A stretch of 34,167 nt of DNA from NCBI GenBank assembly GCA_016283355.1, contig JAEEMS010000020.1, forward strand, positions 1 to 34,167, given 5' to 3'. Position numbers and translations under genes: made by a program. How positions within the stretch are numbered: the first letter of the stretch is position 1; each line of letters opens with the position of its first letter. Positions 8,335 to 16,147 of the stretch are shown here, one piece after another. Under the pieces are notes generated by a model. The model was not told the origin of the DNA, ran no database searches, and was given only the letters and a program-made list of their open reading frames with translations. Source of the stretch: Elusimicrobiaceae bacterium (lineage in GTDB: Bacteria > Elusimicrobiota > Elusimicrobia > Elusimicrobiales > Elusimicrobiaceae).

Positions 8335-9435
8335 TTACTTGGGGAAGATAAAAGGTATGCCGGGAGTATTAACGCGGTCGCGAATCTCTTGCCTAACTGT
8401 TTTAATGTCCGGCGCAATTAAGCCATAATCTTGTGCGCGTTTTTTAAAGTTAATACACCAAATCGATTTTACATAAGCGCTGCCTTGATGTTTAAAACAG
8501 ACGTCAGATAGTTTTTGGGCATTATCCTTCATTTTTTTTGTAAAAGGTTTGATAAGGACAATATCCCAAGCTTTTTTTGCTTGATTGGCATCCTCTGCCC
8601 CTAACGCGCTTACCAAGTTTACCAAGTAACCAAGTCGTCCTAAGTATAATGCACCATGACTAAATGTTGCGCGGCTTCTTGCATGTCTCGCAGGGTCTAA
8701 GATATATTCTGACATCCTATATTTAATGAAATGGAAGGGGTTCTTGTCACCCATTTTTACCGCTCTGGACCAAGCTCCGTCTAGTATTAATTTCACCTCT
8801 TCGAAATCTGGGTCATAACACTGAGTGTATCCTGTGGCTAAAGGAAGTCCTAATGCTTTGGCAAGAGTAATTCGGTCATATAGTTCAGCTCCGAACTCAT
8901 ACTTCCACGGCTTGTTCTCAATATTCAGGACGTGTGGCCACTTGAACAAATTTTCTCTGACAATGGGTTCTAACCAAGTGTTGTACTTATAAGTATCATA
9001 GAAGTTTACCGATTTCTCTTTGTCGAATTTACCAGCATCGTAAGGATTATTTCCATAGAGGTAATGATAATGCTTAGCTAATGCATCGATTAGAATATTC
9101 GGAGGATATACTGTATTTAGCTTATAGTTACGGTATATATAATTCGGCTCTTGTAGATCTGCTTCCTCCAATCCATAATCGCTCTGGCCAGCACAATAAG
9201 CGGGGATTTGGACCTTTCTAATTATTCCTTTCGGGCACGGAGGAATAGAGTCAAGGAATTTTTTAGCTGCCGTGTACTGTTTAGTGCGTAACATTTCAAA
9301 AACCTTGGCAGTTAGTTGTTTGTGCGCTTTTCGAGACCCCGGGTGATTGGGTAAGTAGACAGGGTTATATCCAAACGCAAGCGGGCCTAGGATTATAGCA
9401 AGGCCAATTGCACATATTTTTTTTGAGTAATGCAT
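8335..9435 (-). CDS. Orphan secreted protein, 366 residues
   Basis: I do not recognise the family. The first about 22 residues form a Sec signal peptide (KK, then CAIGLAIILGPLAFG). The mature part is soluble-looking and rich in Lys, Tyr, Asn and Pro, with no membrane segments. Cysteines are few (a CPKG near 70, CAGQ near 84, then scattered), so disulfides are possible. AAGGAG lies 6 nt before the ATG at 9435, which makes the start convincing. A TATAAC box at 9454-9459 (minus strand) is a likely -10. Codon use is more AT-biased and less regular than in the neighbouring metabolic genes, which hints at a fast-evolving or acquired gene. It is divergent from another orphan secreted gene at 9708. 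Confidence 0.75.
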   Translation of the reverse strand: MHYSKKICAIGLAIILGPLAFGYNPVYLPNHPGSRKAHKQLTAKVFEMLRTKQYTAAKKFLDSIPPCPKGIIRKVQIPAYCAGQSDYGLEEADLQEPNYIYRNYKLNTVYPPNILIDALAKHYHYLYGNNPYDAGKFDKEKSVNFYDTYKYNTWLEPIVRENLFKWPHVLNIENKPWKYEFGAELYDRITLAKALGLPLATGYTQCYDPDFEEVKLILDGAWSRAVKMGDKNPFHFIKYRMSEYILDPARHARSRATFSHGALYLGRLGYLVNLVSALGAEDANQAKKAWDIVLIKPFTKKMKDNAQKLSDVCFKHQGSAYVKSIWCINFKKRAQDYGLIAPDIKTVRQEIRDRVNTPGIPFIFPK

Positions 9436-9453
9436 GTCTTTCTCCTTACGCCT

Positions 9454-9459
9454 GTTATA
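9454..9459 (-). promoter_or_regulatory. Probable -10 box of the 366-residue orphan gene
   Basis: The minus strand reads TATAAC about 18 nt before the start codon. No good -35 is visible. A degenerate TTAGCCCACGG (minus strand, 9481-9491) recalls the element upstream of the divergent gene, but spacing differs. Confidence 0.35.
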
Positions 9460-9590
9460 CCGTTGTACAGCGTTTTGACTCCGTGGGCTAACGGTACAGG
9501 CATTTTATGTTTCATCTTTTGTGTTTCTCTTATTATTAATGCATATTAAAGTTGTGGTGCACCAGGGCTAAAAGGCCCAGCCAAAAAAAG

Positions 9591-9622
9591 AAAAAGGGCC
9601 TATAACAAAATAGGTCTTTTTT
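9591..9622. repeat. Terminator-like hairpin inside a GGCCC-rich divergent intergenic region
   Basis: A 12-bp stem (9591-9602 with 9611-9622, two G-U pairs, 8-nt loop) is bounded by A5 on one side and T7 on the other, so it resembles a bidirectional intrinsic terminator. It lies between two divergent promoters. An outer inverted pair ACCAGGGC (9561-9568) and GCCCTGGT (9644-9651) encloses it. Confidence 0.5.
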
Positions 9623-9631
9623 TAAAAAAAA

Positions 9632-9676
9632 TTAGGCCCAAAGGCCCTGGTCTGCGTACTGATATTAACTTATACT
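9632..9676 (+). promoter_or_regulatory. Promoter with upstream GGCCC-AAA-GGCCC element, copy 1
   Basis: TTAGGCCCAAAGGCCC occupies 9632-9647. A poor -35 abuts it (CTGGTC at 9647-9652), then 18 bp, then TATACT at 9671-9676. The same arrangement occurs before the 592-residue gene at the other end of the window. A weak -35 with a conserved element next to it suggests an activator site. Confidence 0.5.
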
Positions 9677-9707
9677 AATGGTAGGTATATCCCTAAAGAG
9701 AAAAAAT

Positions 9708-10277
9708 ATGAAACTAAAAAAATGTTTTGTTTCGCTTGTGGCAGTAGTTCTAAACAGTATCGTTTTTGCTATACCGGCTGTTTCGCCAGATGATAAAGGA
9801 CAGGTTTTCACAAGTGAGCGGGATTCAAATATCCTTACCACGGTACGTTCTATGGTAAGTGTACCAACCCCGAAAGAAGCACTCTTGTATCACGCGGATT
9901 TAACAAAAGTACTTGATGAAATGGCTGAAGATCTTCTCAAACAACAATTTAAAAAAAATGAAGTCACGGATGAAGATTCTGATCAGTTTATCAAAACCGT
10001 TCGAAGACAAGAGATTGAAACTCAATTTCGCAATGGTAAAATATCAGAACTTACTTGTCAACAAAGATTATGGGCATTAGAACGAAGCTCTTTTAAGAAG
10101 GAAGACCTCAAATTCACCGTGAGAAGGAATATACTTAATCAACTGATGAACGTGTATATTGATAAAAAATGGATGAGCGCGGAAGATGCTGAAAGAGGTC
10201 TTGAAATTTTTGATTTTTTTGAGGAAATAATGGCAGAAGCTACCGAAGAAGAGGCCAAGGAAGATACAGAAGATTAA
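9708..10277 (+). CDS. Orphan secreted acidic protein, 189 residues
   Basis: I do not recognise it. The ATG at 9708 starts a typical signal peptide (KLKK, hydrophobic core, cleavage near VFA-IPA). An in-frame ATG at 9678 lies only one base past the predicted -10 box (9671-9676) and would spoil the signal peptide, so I reject it. The mature protein is mostly predicted helix, highly charged and ends in a run of Glu and Asp. The segment around residues 100-130 (RNGKISELTCQQRLWALE) looks like a short helical hairpin. The ribosome binding site is weak (AAAGAG). A strong terminator follows. The gene is divergent from another orphan secreted gene and neither resembles the flanking glycolytic genes. 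Confidence 0.7.
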   Translation: MKLKKCFVSLVAVVLNSIVFAIPAVSPDDKGQVFTSERDSNILTTVRSMVSVPTPKEALLYHADLTKVLDEMAEDLLKQQFKKNEVTDEDSDQFIKTVRRQEIETQFRNGKISELTCQQRLWALERSSFKKEDLKFTVRRNILNQLMNVYIDKKWMSAEDAERGLEIFDFFEEIMAEATEEEAKEDTED

Positions 10278-10302
10278 AAGCATATTGGATTAAAACATAA
10301 GT

Positions 10303-10335
10303 AAAAAAGCCCCAGGTTTTTCCTGGGGCTTTTTT
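10303..10335. terminator. Strong bidirectional terminator between the 189-residue orphan gene and gap
   Basis: A 14-bp stem (10303-10316 with 10322-10335) with core GCCCCAGG/CCTGGGGC, 5-T loop, A6 on the left and T6 on the right. It serves the plus-strand orphan gene and the minus-strand gap gene. Confidence 0.9.
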
Positions 10336-10348
10336 GGGTCTAGAAAAC

Positions 10349-11383
<1,035 letters not shown>

Positions 11384-11431
11384 TTACTTACCTCTATATT
11401 TTACAATTTTTTGGGCATGGCGGGAATACAT

Positions 11432-11463
11432 AAAAAATAGCCCCCGAATCCGTCGGGAGCTAT
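11432..11463 (-). terminator. Terminator of the CDP-sugar operon (after cdd)
   Basis: On the minus strand a stem of about 10-11 bp (11453-11463 with 11437-11447, one G-U pair, 5-nt loop) is followed by T6. It lies 10 bases after the cdd stop codon and separates the operon from gap. Confidence 0.82.
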
Positions 11464-11472
11464 TGAAAAATA

Positions 11473-11925
11473 TTATTTCTTTTTGACCGGTTTTTTGATG
11501 AGTGCATCCGGACTGAAGGGGTAGGGCATATAATCTTTTAGCTTTTTCTTTACGATGCGTTGTGGCTTACCCGTGGATAAATCCGCAGTATAGATGGGCA
11601 TATCGGGTTTGCAAAATTCCGTCATTACTTGGCGGCACGCGCCACAAGGAGTGCTTAACGGGCCAAGATCTTTTTGCTGAAACACAATAACAAGGGCTTC
11701 AAATTCTCTTTCTCCGTTACAAACGGCGGCAAAAATAGCGTTGCGTTCGGCACACAGTGTTACACCGTAGGAGGCATTTTCAATATTAGTGCCCCCGTAA
11801 ATATGACCGTTTTTGGTAAGCACGGCAGCGCCTACTTTAAATTTGGAATAGGGTGAGTAGGAATTTTGCATTGTCTGCCCGGCCTTTTGAAAAAGTTTCT
11901 CTAAAACTGTCTTGGATAGTTTCAT
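11473..11925 (-). CDS. cdd: Cytidine deaminase
   Basis: This zinc enzyme deaminates cytidine or deoxycytidine to uridine or deoxyuridine for pyrimidine salvage. It has 150 residues, typical of the small tetrameric class. The zinc site is complete: Cys58 with the proton-shuttling Glu60 in CAERNAIF, and Cys94 and Cys97 in PCGACRQ. The N-terminal YSPYSKFKVGAA is the usual substrate-binding segment. The lysine-rich tail (KKPVKKK) is extra. GGAGG lies 7 nt before the ATG and only 11 nt separate it from the rfbH stop codon, so it is the last gene of the CDP-sugar operon. That position is unusual for a salvage gene. Confidence 0.95.
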   Translation of the reverse strand: MKLSKTVLEKLFQKAGQTMQNSYSPYSKFKVGAAVLTKNGHIYGGTNIENASYGVTLCAERNAIFAAVCNGEREFEALVIVFQQKDLGPLSTPCGACRQVMTEFCKPDMPIYTADLSTGKPQRIVKKKLKDYMPYPFSPDALIKKPVKKK

Positions 11926-11936
11926 GATTTCCTCCT

Positions 11937-13307
11937 CTATTTTTTTGCAGATTTTTTACCGTTTTTATCAATAAATTGGCGGATGGTTTGAACCGTTTTG
12001 GATAATTCCTCTTCGCCAAGTGCTGGGAAAGTTCCCACCCAAAAAGTGTGGTCCATTATAAAATCCGTTTGCGGCAAAAGAGCATATTCCTTTTCCGTTA
12101 AATTACGCGAATTGAAAATAGGCGAATCCCCTATACGCAGTGCAATATCATCCTCCACAAATGCAGGTTGCCGCAGCAGATTACCGGCAAAAAGTTGGCG
12201 GGTGCCAATACCGTGTTCTTCCAAATATTCCACGAGTTGTTGTTTGGTAAAGGGCGCCTCCTCTTTCACGGAAATCAAGTAGCCAAACCATGACGGAGTA
12301 ACGCCTTTTTCAATTTTCGGGAGAATAAGGTAATCTTGTAAATCAGAAAGATGTTTCGTTAAATAAGCCGCATTTTGCGTACGTTTTTCTAAAAACTGTG
12401 GGAGCTTTTTCAATTGGCTCACGCCGAGCGCAGCTTGCCAATCGGTAATTTTTAAATTGTACCCGATATGGGAATAAGTATATTTATGGTCATAGCCGAA
12501 AGGTAGGTGACCCAGTTGCATATTAAAACGGTTTTTACAGGTGTTGTCCGTGCCCGGTTTGCACCAGCAATCACGTCCCCAATCCCGGAAAGATAAAAGA
12601 ATGCGATAAAGTTGAGGATCATTGGTTACTACGGCCCCTCCTTCCCCCATCGTTATGTGATGAGCCGGATAGAAACTATACGTCCCTATATGCCCGATAG
12701 TACCGGCTTTTTTACCGTTCCACTCGGCCCCCAATGCATCGCAAGAATCTTCAATGAGCCATAAATGATGTTTTTGGCAAATGTCTAAAATTTGTGCTAC
12801 GTCAAACATATTACCCAGCGTGTGGGCAAGAAAAATGGCTTTCGTTTTAGGGCTGATGGCTTTTTCAATTTGGAAGGCATTGATGTTGTAGGTGCCGACT
12901 TCGCAATCTACAAACACGGGGATGAGCCCTTGTTGTAGGATGGGATTGACGGTAGTAGGAAATCCGGCGGCAACCGTAATTACTTCATCCCCCTTTTTTA
13001 AACGTTTTTCCCCTAACTTGGGGGATGTTAAGGCAGCAAGTGCCAGTAAATTTGCCGAAGAACCCGAGTTTGTAGATAAAGCAAATTTTACACCGAGAAA
13101 GCGCGATAAATTTTCTTCAAATTGTGCGTTAAATTGCCCTGCAGTAAGCCACATATCCAAGCTGGCTTCTATCATATTTACCAAATCTTCTTCATCCAAC
13201 AGCTTGCCGGAGGGTGGAATATAGTTAAATTCCCGTTTCTTACCATAAATTTCTTTGTAGTAATTACGGGCTGCCTGCTTGACGGTTTCTCTTAATTCTT
13301 TTTCCAT
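11937..13307 (-). CDS. rfbH: CDP-4-dehydro-6-deoxyglucose 3-dehydrase (E1)
   Basis: This PMP-dependent iron-sulfur enzyme of the DegT/aminotransferase fold removes the C3 hydroxyl of CDP-4-keto-6-deoxyglucose. It is the first half of 3,6-dideoxyhexose formation. Two marks separate it from ordinary sugar aminotransferases. The Schiff-base Lys is replaced by His216 in FYPAHHITMGEGG. The cysteines 189, 247, 249 and 257 give exactly the C-X57-C-X1-C-X7-C pattern known for the E1 [2Fe-2S] cluster. Length (456 residues) is typical. The start overlaps the end of rfbG by 16 nt and lacks a strong Shine-Dalgarno, so translational coupling is likely. The usual electron-donating partner E3 (RfbI/DdhD) is not in the window. 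Confidence 0.95.
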   Translation of the reverse strand: MEKELRETVKQAARNYYKEIYGKKREFNYIPPSGKLLDEEDLVNMIEASLDMWLTAGQFNAQFEENLSRFLGVKFALSTNSGSSANLLALAALTSPKLGEKRLKKGDEVITVAAGFPTTVNPILQQGLIPVFVDCEVGTYNINAFQIEKAISPKTKAIFLAHTLGNMFDVAQILDICQKHHLWLIEDSCDALGAEWNGKKAGTIGHIGTYSFYPAHHITMGEGGAVVTNDPQLYRILLSFRDWGRDCWCKPGTDNTCKNRFNMQLGHLPFGYDHKYTYSHIGYNLKITDWQAALGVSQLKKLPQFLEKRTQNAAYLTKHLSDLQDYLILPKIEKGVTPSWFGYLISVKEEAPFTKQQLVEYLEEHGIGTRQLFAGNLLRQPAFVEDDIALRIGDSPIFNSRNLTEKEYALLPQTDFIMDHTFWVGTFPALGEEELSKTVQTIRQFIDKNGKKSAKK

Positions 13308-14365
13308 TTTAAACTCGCAGTATATTCTTTAATTTGTTGCAAAGAGAAAGATGCCATATCCGTTTTTTCTTCATAGAATTTTTTGTACCACAGAACGGTT
13401 TTTACAATGGCTTCCTTGGCTGTGTAAGTAGGGACCCATCCTAAAACTTTTTCCGCTTTGGTGATGTCTAACATTAACAAGTTGGCTTCGTGTAGGTTGT
13501 CTTTGCGGAAAATTTTTAAGTTTCCTTTGCCGTATTCTGCAATGACAAGGCGGGTAACATCTTCTACCGTCAGCACACTGCTTTGTTGTGGGCCTAAATT
13601 AAAACTCTGCGCGTATTTTTTCCCTTGGACACAGAGCAAGTGGCCTAACAGTAAATAACCCGAAAGAGGTTCCAGTACATGTTGCCATGGACGAGTAGCT
13701 TGCGGATAGCGAATGACAATATCCTCTCCGGCTTCAATACTACGCACACAATCGGGAATTAGCCGATCAGTTGCCCAGTCCCCCCCACCCATTACGTTAC
13801 CGGCACGTACGGTGGCTAAAGCAAAGGTTCCTTCTTCTTGTAAAAAAGAACGACGGTAGGAAGAAGATAAAATTTCTACACACCCTTTGGAGGAAGAATA
13901 CATATCATATCCGCCCATGGGGTCATTTTCCGTATAACCGCGGGTTACTTCTTTATTTTCATAACATTTATCGGTAGTAACGTTTACAAAAGCTTTGACA
14001 CTCGGGCAATGACGGGCGGCCTCAAGCACGTTGAGGGTGCCGATGACATTTGTTTCGTATGTAAGTAAAGGTTCCGTGTAGGAAAGACGTACCAACGGTT
14101 GTGCGGCTAAATGAAATACAATTTCCGGTTGAAAATCCGTAAAAACTTGATTAAGACGCTTGGTATCGAGGATGTTCCCTTCGTGGTGAGTGATGTTTTC
14201 TTTTACGCGGGCTACTTCAAAGAGGGCAGGCGTTGTATTGGGTGCTAACGAATAACCGCATACGGTTGCCCCCATGCTTTTGAGCCATAACGTTAACCAA
14301 CTGCCCTTAAAACCGGTGTGCCCAGTCACTAGAACACGTTTCCCCTGGTATGTATCTTGCCACAT
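13292..14365 (-). CDS. rfbG: CDP-glucose 4,6-dehydratase
   Basis: This extended short-chain dehydrogenase converts CDP-glucose to CDP-4-keto-6-deoxyglucose with bound NAD. The start MWQDTYQGKRVLVTGHTGFKG aligns closely with known RfbG proteins, including the GHTGFKG dinucleotide-binding loop. Further landmarks are FHLAAQPLVRLSY, VTTDKCYENKE, the YSSSK catalytic Tyr/Lys pair, VRAGNVMGGGDWA and RPWQHVLEPLSGYL. I chose the ATG at 14365 (357 residues), which begins just after the rfbF stop codon and best matches the family N-terminus. In-frame ATGs at 14377 and 14407 would overlap rfbF and remain possible. Confidence 0.95.
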   Translation of the reverse strand: MWQDTYQGKRVLVTGHTGFKGSWLTLWLKSMGATVCGYSLAPNTTPALFEVARVKENITHHEGNILDTKRLNQVFTDFQPEIVFHLAAQPLVRLSYTEPLLTYETNVIGTLNVLEAARHCPSVKAFVNVTTDKCYENKEVTRGYTENDPMGGYDMYSSSKGCVEILSSSYRRSFLQEEGTFALATVRAGNVMGGGDWATDRLIPDCVRSIEAGEDIVIRYPQATRPWQHVLEPLSGYLLLGHLLCVQGKKYAQSFNLGPQQSSVLTVEDVTRLVIAEYGKGNLKIFRKDNLHEANLLMLDITKAEKVLGWVPTYTAKEAIVKTVLWYKKFYEEKTDMASFSLQQIKEYTASLKWKKN

Positions 14366-14367
14366 AG

Positions 14368-15144
14368 CTAATCCCATTTTTTCCACGGAGCTTTTTCTTC
14401 CAGCCACAGTTTGGTTAATTGGTTTTTATCACGCAACGTATCCATCGGTTGCCAAAATCCTTCGTGTTTAAAGGCATGAAGCTGGCCGTTTTTGGCTAAA
14501 TTCTCAAGGGGGCCTTGCTCAAAAATAATATTTTCCCCTTCCCCGATATAGTCCAATACTTGAGGTTCACAAACGAAGAATCCGCCATTAATCCATCCGC
14601 CGTCCCCTTTGGGTTTTTCCATGAAAGCGGAAACAATCCCATTTTTATCTACGGTAACGGCACCGAAACGACCGGATGGTTTTACCACGGTTACAGTGGC
14701 AAGTTTTCCGGCCGATTCATGAGAATGAACTAAATCTAAAATATTGACATCGCTTACACCGTCCCCGTACGTAAGGAGAAAACGTTCGTTACCGATATAA
14801 TCTTTGGCTTTTTTGATGCGCGAGCCGGTCATGGTAGTTTGTCCGGTATAAAGAAGTGTCACTTTCCACGGTTCCTGACGTGTTTTATGAATGGTAACCG
14901 TGTTGGTAGAAAGATCTACCGTCAAATCGGAATATTCTTGATAATAATTTACAAAATAGTTTTTGATGAGGTGCGATTTATAACCTGTAAGAATGATAAA
15001 ATCGTTGAATCCGTAATGGGAATACCCTTTCATGATATGCCACAAAATTGGACGGTTACCGATTTCTATCATGGGTTTGGGTTTTAAAATAGTTTCTTCA
15101 CTTAAGCGCGAGCCCAGCCCTCCGGCTAAAATCAATACTTTCAT
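14368..15144 (-). CDS. rfbF: Glucose-1-phosphate cytidylyltransferase
   Basis: It makes CDP-glucose from CTP and glucose-1-phosphate, the entry step to CDP-deoxysugars. At 258 residues it matches known RfbF from end to end: LILAGGLGSRLSEET near the N-terminus, KPKPMIEIG, LTYGDGVSDVNI, KPSGRFGAV, EKPKGDGGWINGG, HEGFWQPMDTLRDK and the C-terminal APWKKW. An ATG also exists at 15150, only 3 nt from the AGGAG site. The ATG at 15144 gives a 9-nt spacing and the family-like start MKVLILAGG, so I prefer it. A 61-nt gap separates it from the upstream GT2 gene and may hold a weak internal promoter. Confidence 0.96.
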   Translation of the reverse strand: MKVLILAGGLGSRLSEETILKPKPMIEIGNRPILWHIMKGYSHYGFNDFIILTGYKSHLIKNYFVNYYQEYSDLTVDLSTNTVTIHKTRQEPWKVTLLYTGQTTMTGSRIKKAKDYIGNERFLLTYGDGVSDVNILDLVHSHESAGKLATVTVVKPSGRFGAVTVDKNGIVSAFMEKPKGDGGWINGGFFVCEPQVLDYIGEGENIIFEQGPLENLAKNGQLHAFKHEGFWQPMDTLRDKNQLTKLWLEEKAPWKKWD

Positions 15145-15176
15145 CGACATTCTCTCCTTTCGATAAGCTTTAACTT

Positions 15177-15204
15177 ATTCTACTAAATACAGCCACTCTG
15201 GAAA
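15177..15204 (-). promoter_or_regulatory. Possible internal promoter before rfbF
   Basis: On the minus strand TTTCCA (15199-15204), a 16-bp spacer and TAGAAT (15177-15182) lie in the largest gap inside the CDP-sugar operon. The match is modest. Confidence 0.3.
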
Positions 15205-15205
15205 C

Positions 15206-16147
15206 TTAAAAATTAATACGTTCCTTTTCTATAACGGCCGGACGTTTTAATACCTGGGTAAAAATTGCGCCGATATATTCACCTAAAATACCTAGGAAAA
15301 ATAATTGTACGGATCCGAAAAATAAAACGGCTAATAACAAAGGCGCTGTTCCCATAGGGAAACGTTCCCAGTAGCATAATTTCAAAATTAAATAAACAAG
15401 AGCGAGCATAAAACTAAAAATGCCCAAGATGAATCCGCCCATTGCCGCCACCCGCAGTGGGACTTTCGTATGGTTGGTAAAACCAATCATAGCATTATCA
15501 TAGAGCGTATAAAAATTGTTTTTGGTAATGCCGTGCTTGCGGGAATGCTGCGCAAACGGAATAAGGGCTTTGGAATAGCCCAATTCACATACCAGTCCGC
15601 GAATGTAGGGATACGGGTCGTTTAAACGGCGGATTTCATCGATTACGTCTTTGTCAAATAATCCAAATCCCGTACAATTATTGGTTAATTCTGCCCCGGA
15701 GTCATTTAGCCATCCTAAAAGTTTGTAATAAAGTTTGCGTGCAGTAGCAAAAACAAAACCCTCTTCCGTTTTTTCTTTTTGAGCGAGAACTACTTTAAAT
15801 CCTTCTTCCCATTTTTGTAAGAATTGCCCAATTAATTCCGGCGGATCTTGTAAATCAGAGGCCAAATAGATTACTGCATCTCCCGTGCATTGCATCATGC
15901 CGTAATAAGGGGATCGGATATGGCCGAAATTGCGTGCGTTGACAATTACTTTAAAATTTTTATCTTCACCGGTAATCTTACGCAGTTCCTCAAGGGTATG
16001 ATCCGTGGAACCGTTATCAAGTACGATCTGTTCGTAATCATATTTATCGGCATGTTTGGACATCTCTGCCTTGACACGTTCGTAAAGTTCACGTACATTG
16101 TCCTGCTCATTGAAAGCACTGGAAACAACGGATATTTTTTTCTTCAT
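15206..16147 (-). CDS. Family 2 glycosyltransferase with C-terminal membrane helices (GtrB/DPM1-like)
   Basis: This 313-residue protein has a GT-A domain followed by two C-terminal membrane helices (about 232-260 and 268-300), the layout of polyprenyl-phosphate glycosyltransferases such as GtrB and ArnC. Visible are ISVVSSAFNEQDNV, the DNGSTDHT nucleotide-binding loop, ARNFGH and the SDLQDPPELI metal/acceptor motif. It probably moves a nucleotide-activated sugar onto a polyprenyl phosphate on the cytoplasmic face of the inner membrane. Its start overlaps the stop of the upstream ThDP gene by ATGA, so the two are translationally coupled. The donor is not predictable; the operon context suggests a CDP-deoxysugar or its product. 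Confidence 0.88.
   Translation of the reverse strand: MKKKISVVSSAFNEQDNVRELYERVKAEMSKHADKYDYEQIVLDNGSTDHTLEELRKITGEDKNFKVIVNARNFGHIRSPYYGMMQCTGDAVIYLASDLQDPPELIGQFLQKWEEGFKVVLAQKEKTEEGFVFATARKLYYKLLGWLNDSGAELTNNCTGFGLFDKDVIDEIRRLNDPYPYIRGLVCELGYSKALIPFAQHSRKHGITKNNFYTLYDNAMIGFTNHTKVPLRVAAMGGFILGIFSFMLALVYLILKLCYWERFPMGTAPLLLAVLFFGSVQLFFLGILGEYIGAIFTQVLKRPAVIEKERINF

Noticed and set aside
9561-9651. CRISPR-like or tandem repeat array from the recurring GGCCC blocks
   Set aside because: The blocks are short, unevenly spaced and of mixed orientation, and no spacers or cas genes are present.
9678-9707. Upstream ATG for the 189-residue secreted protein
   Set aside because: It lies one base after the -10 box, so a normal transcription start would fall downstream of it. 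It also puts charged residues ahead of an intact signal peptide.
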